Source: Saccharothrix carnea (GTDB lineage Bacteria > Actinomycetota > Actinomycetes > Mycobacteriales > Pseudonocardiaceae). From it: a stretch of DNA of 64,000 nucleotides. Of this stretch, positions 55,778 through 63,500 are shown in pieces. The notes below the pieces were generated by a model, which saw nothing but the letters and a program-made list of their open reading frames with translations, made no database searches and was not told the DNA's origin. Position 1 is the first letter of the stretch. The number at the start of each line of letters is the position of its first letter. The position numbers and the translations under genes are program-made. Location of the stretch: positions 310,001 through 374,000 of the forward strand of contig NZ_PYAX01000005.1 of NCBI RefSeq assembly GCF_003014735.1, in the 5' to 3' direction.

Positions 55778-56152
55778 CTAGGCGATAGCGCCGGGCGGCA
55801 GCTTCAGCTTGAACGGCAGCGTGGTCACGACCGCGAGGTCCGACGCCGTCTTCTTCATCAGCGTCGGCGCGTTGCGCGTACCGGGCTCCGGCAGGTCCAG
55901 CAGCCGGTCCACGGCCTCGACCAGCGGCCCCTCGTAAATCCACACGGCCTGGGCGGCGCGCTGGCTGTCCCGCACGGCGGGCAGCCTGCCGGCGCGGGCC
56001 TCGGTCTCCGACCAGAACAGGATGGAGTCGATGAACCCTCTGCGCTGCTTGAACGCCATGATGCGGTCGAGCTGTCCGTCCTCGTCCCGGAGGTGGAGGA
56101 ACTGGAACCCGCTTTCGCGCAGCTCGATGACCTTACTCAGTGCGAGATCCAT
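55778..56152 (-). CDS. Hypothetical protein of 124 residues
   Basis: Not recognised. The ATG at 56152 begins MDLALSKVIELRESGFQFLH; AGGTAGG lies upstream. The sequence appears to be a compact alpha/beta domain: FLHLRDEDGQLDRIMAFKQRRGFIDSIL, then AAQAVWIYEGPLVEAVDRLLDLPEPG, and a hydrophobic Leu/Pro-rich end with LPFKLKLPPGAIA. No cysteines or membrane segments. The 42-residue membrane ORF lies 92 nt upstream on the same strand. Confidence 0.75.
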   Translation of the reverse strand: MDLALSKVIELRESGFQFLHLRDEDGQLDRIMAFKQRRGFIDSILFWSETEARAGRLPAVRDSQRAAQAVWIYEGPLVEAVDRLLDLPEPGTRNAPTLMKKTASDLAVVTTLPFKLKLPPGAIA

Positions 56153-56244
56153 GACGCACCTACCTCTGTTCTGAGGTCCCCTAGCAGGCACAGGTCGTAC
56201 GACCCGAAATGATCGTACGGCAAGTGGACAAGCCGCCATAGGGA

Positions 56245-56373
56245 CTAGACCGGTGGGGCGGTCTCAATACGGGATCGCCCACCATCGGATTTCGATACGG
56301 ATCGCAGGACGCGAACGGTTCGCACTAAAAACGCCAGCGCTCCCGAAGTGACCAGGATCACAGTGGGCCACAT
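56245..56373 (-). CDS. 42-residue membrane micro-protein
   Basis: Small ORF between the 124-residue gene and the AlgX-like gene. ATG at 56373 is preceded by GGAGGAA at ideal spacing. The product is MWPTVILVTSGALAFLVRTV followed by a basic/polar tail (RVLRSVSKSDGG, then a TAPPV end). One hydrophobic helix with positive inside-type tail suggests a single-pass membrane peptide. Not recognised. It may share a transcript with the downstream 124-residue gene. Confidence 0.6.
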   Translation of the reverse strand: MWPTVILVTSGALAFLVRTVRVLRSVSKSDGGRSRIETAPPV

Positions 56374-56503
56374 ACCGTTCCTCCGCCGCATCGCCCGTCC
56401 TGTCACTCGAAGAGACGTCCGCCATGGGCGCTGGGTTGCACCGCCGGCCGTTAGTGAATCCCCTCCTTGAGGTGAACCACGAACAGGTGATCTACCCGCC
56501 GGC

Positions 56504-56509
56504 TACGCT
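56504..56509 (+). promoter_or_regulatory. Leaderless -10 (TACGCT)
   Basis: TACGCT ends 7 nt before the GTG at 56517; no ribosome-binding site lies between. It favours this start over an in-frame ATG at 56424. Confidence 0.5.
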
Positions 56510-56516
56510 GTTCGGC

Positions 56517-57803
56517 GTGAGCGTCGACCAGCCCAAGAGCCTCCCGGCGCTGCCCGAGTCGTTGCTCCCCCGCGAGCACGCCCTCTACCGGCCCCGCCAC
56601 AGCAGCCGCCAGCGCACCGCGCTCACCCTCGCCGTCATCTTCTTCTGCGCGCCGGCCTTCCTGCTGCTCGTCGGCGTCCGCCCGGCCGAGTTCGAGAACC
56701 GCGAGCTCGCCGCGTTCCCGTCGATCACCGCCGGCTGGGGCTTCTTCACCGGTCTCAACGCCTGGGCCAACGACCACATCCCGCTGCGCGACCACGCGGT
56801 GGCCGCCGCGGACGGCATCAGCCGCGGCCTGTTCAACGAGGCGCCACCGGTCGCCCGGCAGCCGCAGGAGCCGAACGGCCCGATCCCGCTGCCGCCCAAG
56901 GACCCGTCGCTGGACCGGCCCGACCCCACCGCGTACGTCCGCGCCATCGAGGGCAAGGACGGCTGGCTGTACCTCGGCGAGGACATCGAGCGCGCGTGCG
57001 AGCCGAAGCTGCCGGTCGCCGAGGTGTTCGACCGGCTCCGCGCGCTGCGGACCGCGGTCGAGTCGTCCGGCCGCAGGCTCGTGCTCGTCGTCGCGCCGGA
57101 CAAGGTGACGACGGTGCCGGAGTTCCTGCCCGCCAAGTACTTCGGCGCGGACTGCGCGGCGAAGGCGCGGCAGGAGTTCTGGGGGTCGGTCGTCCGCGAG
57201 ACCGGCGCGATCGACCTGCGACCCGCCCTGCGCAAGGCCGCCGAGGAGCGCAAGGAGCCCGTCTACCAGAAGCTCGACTCGCACTGGACGACCGAGGGCG
57301 GCCTGGTGATGGTGCGGGCCATCGCCGAACGCGTCCAGCAGGGCGTGACCCGCACCTGGGACTTCCGCGCGGCGGGCTCGTCGGACACCAAGGCGGGCCT
57401 GCCGCCGATGCTCGGCCAGTCCGGCGCCATGAAGATCAACCACTACGACCTGGCGCCGGACGGCAAGACCGTGCGCGACAAGAAGATGTCCGAGCCGTTC
57501 CCCGAACCGCGGCGCTCCACCCAGAGCGCGGGCACGGGCGTGGTGAAGGCCAGGACCATCGTGATCGGCGACTCGTTCGCCACCCCGATGGCCGCCTACC
57601 TGTCCGCCGGGTTCGCCGACCTGACCTTCCAGCACCTCAACACCGTCGCCTCCGACCCGGCGGGCTCGGCCAGGCGGATGGCCGAGGCGAACGTCGTGGT
57701 GATCGAGGTGGTGGAGCGCAACGTGCTGTCCGGCAACAGCGCGGTGCTCGCCACCCAGAACATCGATCTCATCCGAGCCGAACTCGCCAAGCGGCCCCGC
57801 TGA
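56517..57803 (+). CDS. AlgX/AlgJ-like SGNH acyltransferase-type protein
   Basis: 428 residues from the GTG. A membrane anchor (about 37-55, LTLAVIFFCAPAFLLLVGV) follows a cytoplasmic head. The outer domain resembles the alginate O-acetylation proteins AlgX/AlgJ: FENRELAAFPSI, FTGLNAWANDHIPLRD, KDGWLYLGED, then DSHWTTEGG (the Asp-His pair) and VIGDSF (the GDS serine). These residues form the SGNH triad, so O-acetylation of an exported polysaccharide is the likely role. The next gene starts 13 nt downstream. Confidence 0.88.
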   Translation: MSVDQPKSLPALPESLLPREHALYRPRHSSRQRTALTLAVIFFCAPAFLLLVGVRPAEFENRELAAFPSITAGWGFFTGLNAWANDHIPLRDHAVAAADGISRGLFNEAPPVARQPQEPNGPIPLPPKDPSLDRPDPTAYVRAIEGKDGWLYLGEDIERACEPKLPVAEVFDRLRALRTAVESSGRRLVLVVAPDKVTTVPEFLPAKYFGADCAAKARQEFWGSVVRETGAIDLRPALRKAAEERKEPVYQKLDSHWTTEGGLVMVRAIAERVQQGVTRTWDFRAAGSSDTKAGLPPMLGQSGAMKINHYDLAPDGKTVRDKKMSEPFPEPRRSTQSAGTGVVKARTIVIGDSFATPMAAYLSAGFADLTFQHLNTVASDPAGSARRMAEANVVVIEVVERNVLSGNSAVLATQNIDLIRAELAKRPR

Positions 57804-57804
57804 G

Positions 57805-57810
57805 TAGAGT
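57805..57810 (+). promoter_or_regulatory. Leaderless -10 (TAGAGT)
   Basis: TAGAGT starts two bases after the AlgX-like stop codon and ends 6 nt before the GTG at 57817. Confidence 0.4.
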
Positions 57811-57816
57811 CCTCAC

Positions 57817-59223
57817 GTGCGTGCACAACATCCTCACCAGCCAGGCGGAACCCTCGGGCTGTGGTGCGGCGGCGACCTGCCCGGTCTCGGTGACCAGCTC
57901 CTGGCCCGCGTGCTCGAACGCGAGCTGACGCAGCGGCTGGGCGACTGGCGGGTGCGCGCGCTGGCGCCGTTCGGCTGGACCAGGCCCGTGCGCGCCGATG
58001 GCGGCCACGTCGCCGAGCCGCTGGGCGAGCGCACCCCCGGCCGGGTTCGTGAGCTGGCCGAGTCGCACCACCTGCACCTGGTCGCGCCGTCGTTCCCGCT
58101 CGGCTCGGACCTGGCCGGTCGGTACGGCGAGGACGTGCCCGCCCGGGCGTTCTTCACCGGTGGGCTCGGCGTCGAGCCCGACGCGCTGTGGATCTCCGCC
58201 AAGGTCGCCGAGGAGGTGCCCGCCGAGCTGGTGGAGTGGGCGGCGCGGCAGCCGCTGGCCTCGGTGCGGGACGAGGTGTCGCGGGAACGCCTGCGCGCGG
58301 CCGGCCTGCGGCACGACGTGACCGTGGTGCCCAACCCGGCGCTGCTGGCGGACCGGCTGCTCAGCGCGTCGGACCTGCGGACCAGGGTGGCGCAGCTGCG
58401 GCAGCTCGGCCAGCTGCCGCCGGAGGGGCAGAGCTACCTGGTGGTGCAGGTGCCGCGCACCTCGTTCACCGCCCTGCGGCCCGCGGTCGCCAAGACGGCG
58501 GAGCTGCTGGCCATCGGCGAGGTCGTGCTGCTGCCGACCGGCGGTCCCGTGCCCGACACCGGGTGGCGCGCGCTGCCGTCCGACACGGTGCTGGAGGACC
58601 GGCTGGCGATGCTGTCCGGAGCCGCCGCCGTGCTGGCCGCCGACGAGTACGTCGCCGCCGCGGCCCACGCGTTCCGGCGCCGCTGGGTGCTGTTCGACCC
58701 GAAGGGCACCGACCGCGCCGGTGTCGAGCAGTTCGCGTCCGCCGACCGGGTGGTGACCCGGCCCAGCGGCCTGGCCGCCGCCTTCCGCCGCGCGCTGCGG
58801 GACGACGACGACAACCTGGCGCCCAAGGCGGTGCACCGGCTGGACGAGCACCTCGACGCGGTCGCCGCCGAGGCCGAACGGGCGTTCGCCGCACGGGGCG
58901 GGTCGCTCGAACCCCGCCTCGCCGCGCTGGTCGAGGAGAACCGGGCGCTGCGCTCGGCGCAGCAGCGGCTGCGGGAGCGGATCGTCGCCGACCGCCACGT
59001 GCTGATCGAGCGGTTGATCGCGCAGCGGGAGCAGGACCGGGAGCGGGACGACGACGGCCCGGAGTTGGCGGAAGAGCGCCGGTTGCACCGCGAGCTCGCC
59101 GAACGGCACCGCGAGGTGCTGGCGCAACTGGACGCCGAACGGCGGGAGCTGGCCGCGATGCGCGCCACCCGGCTGTTCCGCTGGACGCGGTTGCTGCGCG
59201 CGGCCTACGGGAAGCTGCGGTGA
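57817..59223 (+). CDS. Polysaccharide pyruvyltransferase-like protein with coiled-coil tail
   Basis: 468 residues. Residues 10-320 look like the polysaccharide pyruvyl transferase (CsaB/WcaK) fold: GDLPGLGDQLLARVLE near the start, ASVRDEVSRERLRAAGL near 148, VTVVPNPALL, and AAAVLAADEYVAAAAHAF. A coiled coil (about 350-440, rich in Glu/Arg/Leu) leads to a tail ATRLFRWTRLLRAAYGKLR that is typical of actinobacterial glycan-assembly proteins. Role: modifying or sensing a surface glycan. Its stop overlaps the GT2 start (GTGA). Confidence 0.8.
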   Translation: MRAQHPHQPGGTLGLWCGGDLPGLGDQLLARVLERELTQRLGDWRVRALAPFGWTRPVRADGGHVAEPLGERTPGRVRELAESHHLHLVAPSFPLGSDLAGRYGEDVPARAFFTGGLGVEPDALWISAKVAEEVPAELVEWAARQPLASVRDEVSRERLRAAGLRHDVTVVPNPALLADRLLSASDLRTRVAQLRQLGQLPPEGQSYLVVQVPRTSFTALRPAVAKTAELLAIGEVVLLPTGGPVPDTGWRALPSDTVLEDRLAMLSGAAAVLAADEYVAAAAHAFRRRWVLFDPKGTDRAGVEQFASADRVVTRPSGLAAAFRRALRDDDDNLAPKAVHRLDEHLDAVAAEAERAFAARGGSLEPRLAALVEENRALRSAQQRLRERIVADRHVLIERLIAQREQDRERDDDGPELAEERRLHRELAERHREVLAQLDAERRELAAMRATRLFRWTRLLRAAYGKLR

Positions 59224-60581
59224 CCCCGCGCGTCACGTTCGTCCTGGTCACCTACGGCGGCGGCGAGCTGGCCAGGCACTGCCTCGACGTGCTGGCCGAG
59301 CACACGGACGCGCCGTACGAGGTGGTCGTGGTCGACAGCGCCTCGCCCGATGGCACCGGCCAGTGGCTGGAGGACAACCTCGCCGGCGCGACCGTCGTGC
59401 GGATGGCCGAGAACCTGGGGTTCGGCGCGGGCTGCAACCTGGGCGTGCAGCACGCCCGCACCGAGTTCGTGTGCTTCCTCAACGCCGACGTCGAGGTCAC
59501 GGCGGGGTGGCTCGACCCGCTGCTCGACCTGCTCGACCGCACGCCCGCCGCGGCGGCGGCGGCACCGCTGATGGTGTTCCCGGACGGCCGGTTGCAGGAA
59601 GCGGGCAGCCTGCTCGGCGGTGACGCGTACAGCCGGGGCTGGGGTGACGGCACGACTGACGAGACGGTTTTGTACCCGCGGGTGGTGGACTACGCGTCGG
59701 CCGCGTGCCTGGTGCTGCGCCGGCGGGCGTTCCACGAGGTCGGCGGGTTCTCCCCGGAGTACCACATCGCCTACTACGAGGACACCGACCTGCAGTTCGG
59801 GCTGCGGGCCCGCGGGTGGCAGGTGTGGGTGCAGCCCTCGTCTCGCGTGCTGCACGTGCGGCACGGCACGTCCTCGACCTCGCGGGCCGAGGAGCTGTCC
59901 GACATCAACCGCGAGGTGTTCCGCCGGCGGTGGGCCGACGAGCTCGCGACCAGGCCGCCGTCCCTCGGCGTGCACGAGCACCCGCACCGGCTGTGGTGGC
60001 TGCGCGACCACCCGGCCTCGGCGCGCGTGCTGCTGGTGGCGTCACGGGTGCCCGCCTTCGGTTCCGGGCGGGAGGCCGCGGTGCCGGCCGAGTGGCGCCG
60101 GTCCGACCCGACCCTCGCGGTCACCCTGCTCGCCGGCGGGGGTGCGGTGAACGCCGAGCCGTGGCGCGCGGCCGGTGTCGAGGTCGAGGTCGCCGACGAC
60201 TTCGGCGCGTGGAGCCGGGAGCGGGTCGGGCACTACGACGTGGTCGTGGCGCTCGGCACGGACGTCCCGGCGACCGAGGTCACCGAGTGGCAGCCGACCG
60301 CGGTGCGTGCCCTGGACCTCGCGTCGCTGGCGCACCCCGGGTGGGAGCGGCGGTTCGCCGAGACCGGTGCCCGCGCGGACGCCGTGCGCGCCGGCGTGGA
60401 GCGGGCCGCGACCCTGGCGGCGCTGGAGTGGGCCGAGGTCGTGTCCTGCGGTGCGCCCGACGTCGTGGAGTGGGCGCGTGCCGCGGGTCGGTCGCCGCAC
60501 CTCGTGCCGGACGCGCCGGAGGAGTTCCGGGCGGCGATGGCGGAGGTGCTCCTGGCGTGCACGGTGGTGCCCGGGAGCTGA
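59220..60581 (+). CDS. Glycosyltransferase family 2 protein
   Basis: 453 residues. The GT-A domain begins VTFVLVTYGGGELARHCLDVL; VVVVDSASPDGTGQWL and CFLNADVEVTAGWLDPLLDL (the DxD-type metal site NAD-V-E) follow; AAYYEDTDLQFGLRARGW-like YHIAYYEDTDLQFGLRARGW and HVRHGTSS mark the acceptor end. This is the rhamnosyltransferase (WbbL)-like group. A C-terminal region of about 160 residues (from about 285) resembles a glycosyltransferase-4-type Rossmann half with VVVALGTDVPA. It is coupled to the preceding gene and converges on the large minus-strand gene. Confidence 0.93.
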   Translation: MTPRVTFVLVTYGGGELARHCLDVLAEHTDAPYEVVVVDSASPDGTGQWLEDNLAGATVVRMAENLGFGAGCNLGVQHARTEFVCFLNADVEVTAGWLDPLLDLLDRTPAAAAAAPLMVFPDGRLQEAGSLLGGDAYSRGWGDGTTDETVLYPRVVDYASAACLVLRRRAFHEVGGFSPEYHIAYYEDTDLQFGLRARGWQVWVQPSSRVLHVRHGTSSTSRAEELSDINREVFRRRWADELATRPPSLGVHEHPHRLWWLRDHPASARVLLVASRVPAFGSGREAAVPAEWRRSDPTLAVTLLAGGGAVNAEPWRAAGVEVEVADDFGAWSRERVGHYDVVVALGTDVPATEVTEWQPTAVRALDLASLAHPGWERRFAETGARADAVRAGVERAATLAALEWAEVVSCGAPDVVEWARAAGRSPHLVPDAPEEFRAAMAEVLLACTVVPGS

Positions 60582-60589
60582 CGCGCGGT

Positions 60590-63500
60590 TCAGCGCTGGG
60601 CGCGGCGCAGCAGCGCGGCGGCCAGCAGCCGGCGTTCCGCGCCTGCCGTCTGCGGCCGTTCCTCACCCTCCAGCGCGAGCCGGACCAGCGGCCACAGCCG
60701 GTGCTCGGCCTCGGCCAGGCGGGTCAACCGCAGCTCGTCGTCCGGTGCGAGGCGGTCCTGGTTGCGCATCAGCAGCACGGTCGCGAACTGCGCGATCCGG
60801 CGCAGTTCGTGCTCGGTGATGTGGTCCAGTTCCGCCTGCCGGGCGGCCAGCCGCCGCACGCCCACGCCGACACCCGCCGCGGCCAGGCCGCGCAGCCCCG
60901 GCAGGCCATCGGCCAGGCGCGGTGTCTGCCAGCCGGTGACGTTCGCGCCGTGCTGCCGGTAGGAGTGCAACGCGCGGTCGACGAAGGAGATCTTGCCGAC
61001 GGACAACGCGCACGCGGCGATCCACTGGTCGTGGTAGGCGCTCAGCGTGCCCGGCGGCAGCGGCAGCACCCGTTCCCGGACCAGGTCGGCGCGCACCATG
61101 CTGGCCGCCCCGGTCACCGTGTTGAGCAGCAGCAACTGCTCCAGGTCGGTGGACTGGTTCGCGCGGTCGGACCACACGCTGCGCGCGACGACCTCGCCCG
61201 CGTCGTCCACCAGCCGCATGTCGCAGTACGCCAGCTGCACGGCCGGGTCGGCGAACCGGGAGACCAGCACGGCGAGCTTGTCCGCGTCCCACAGGTCGTC
61301 CTGGTCCGACAGCGCGACCAGGTCCGCGTCCACGGGCACGAGCGAGAGCGCGCGCTCGAAGTTCCGGTAGAAGCCCACGTTCTCGTCGTGCTCCACCACG
61401 ACGAACCTCGGGTCGTCGCCGACCACGTCCCGCAGCACCGCCAAGCCCTCGGCGTCGGAGCCGTCGTCGCTGATCAGGCACACCCAGTTCGCGTGGGTCT
61501 GCGCCCGGATCGACTCGACCTGCTCGGCGAAGTGGCGTCGCGGCGCGCGGTAGGTCGCCAGGCAGATCGCCACCCGCGGGCCGTCCGCCGGCCAGCTCAC
61601 GTCGACCGGTTCCACGGCACGGCGGAGGCCGCGCACCGCGGGCAGCTCGCGCCGCAACGCGGTGCCGTCGACCAGGGTCACGACCAGCTCCAGCGGCACC
61701 GTGCCCTCGCGCACGGGCACCCGCGCCCGGAAGCCGCTGTTCGGCTCACCGCCGATGGCCGCCGCGACATCGGGTCGGGGGTGGCCGGTGGTCGCGCGGA
61801 AAGTCCGCCCGTCCGCGACCACCTCGACGTGGCGCACCGGCAGGTCGGCGTGCGTCGCCCAGCCTTCGAGGTCGACCACCTGGCCCCGGCCCACGGTCAC
61901 CTCCGCGGGCACGTCCACCGCGAACCACAGGCGGTCGTCGCGCTCGCTGACCTGCCGCACCCGGCTGCCCAGCAGCGGCGCCACCGCGGGCACGCGGTTG
62001 CCGATCCGGCGCAGCACGTCGTCGGGCTCCTCGCCGCCCCGGCCGAGCAGCAGGTCGCGCGTGCCGCGGGCGAGCCGGGCCGCGGGCCACAGGTAGTCCC
62101 GGCCCGCGCGCACCAGCGCCGAGGACTTCAACCGGTCCAGCTCCGCGCGCAGCCGGGCGTTCTCCTCCGACAGCCGCTCGACCAGCTCCGCGCTCGTCGC
62201 GCGCTGCTCGTCCAGCTCCCGCACCGCGTCGGCGCGCTCGGTCTCGGCGGACGCCAGCTCCACCAGCGCCTTGCCGAACTCGCCGTCCAGCCGGGAGAAC
62301 TCGGCCCGCAGCCGCTGCTCGCGCTCGGCCGCGTCCTCGCGCCGCCGGCGCACCTCGGCGGTCAACGACCCGGTCGGCACCCCGAGCTCGGCGCTCAGCT
62401 GGGCCAGTTCGGCGGCGAGCCGCTCGTGGTCGGCCAGCGTCGCGCGGACCTCGTCCAGCCTGCCCCGCTCCCACAGCCGCGTGCGGCCCGGCGCGTCCAG
62501 CTCGACGGCCAGCACCTCGCGCACGTCCCGCGCGCGGGCACCGGTCACCAGTTCCTGGAGCTCGGACTCGGCGGCCACCAGCTCGGCCCAGCGGTCGCGG
62601 GCGGCCTCGGCGAGGCCGATCAGGTCCGCCAGGTGGAGCACCAGCTGCTTGATGGAGGTCTCGGCGGGCCACGGGTGCGCCGCGCCGCAGCGCATCACCT
62701 CGCGGGCGAACTCGACCAGGGCGCGCACCAGCACCAGCTCGGCGTCCACGCCGACGCCCGCCTGCCACTCCAGGTCGATGCGTTGGGGCGTGCCGTCCGG
62801 CAGCACGATCACGTTGCCGGGGTGCACGTCCAGGTGGTCCGGCGGCAGCACCGGCACGTCCGGGCGACCCGGCAGGTACGGGTGGGTCCCGTCGTCGGCG
62901 AACGGCCGGGCGTCGACGGTGCAGCAGGACCGCCACAGCTCCAGCAGGTCGCGCACGGCGTCGAGGTCGTGCTCGGCCAGCGCGTCGAGCAGCAGCCGGT
63001 CCAACGGCGCGCCCGGCAGCAGCGGCTCGTCCACCGCCGGTGCCTGCCGCAGCCACCCGGCGGTGCCGCCCTCGCCCCGGACCGCGGACAGCCTCAGGTC
63101 TTCGGTCAGCCGCCGCGACCGCCGCCACTTCGGCTGCCGTCCCGCGTTGACCAGCCACCCCAGACCGGGGCGGGTGGCCTTCTCGACCGCTTCCGGCGTG
63201 CGGCCGGCGACCACCAGGAACGACGGCGCGACCGCGGGCCCGAAGCCGTCGGCCACCGCCCGCCGGTGCGGCGACCGCACCGCGACCGCCGTCGACGCGC
63301 CGCCGAACACGCCCAGCAGCGGGTCGCGCACCAGCTTGTCCACGGTGTCCGACGCGTCGGCCAGCTCGTGCACGCGCTCGTCGAGGATCACCCTCGGCAG
63401 CTTGTAGTCCGGGTACGGCAGCAGCCAGCGCTGCGCGGTCAGCCCCGCACCCGCCAGCAGCTCGCGCAACCGCGCCCGGCTCCACGTCTTCGCGCCCGGC

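Noticed and set aside
56424-56516. 31-codon longer start for the AlgX-like protein
   Set aside because: The added residues are not membrane-protein-like and lack a good ribosome-binding site; the GTG at 56517 has a correctly placed TACGCT box.
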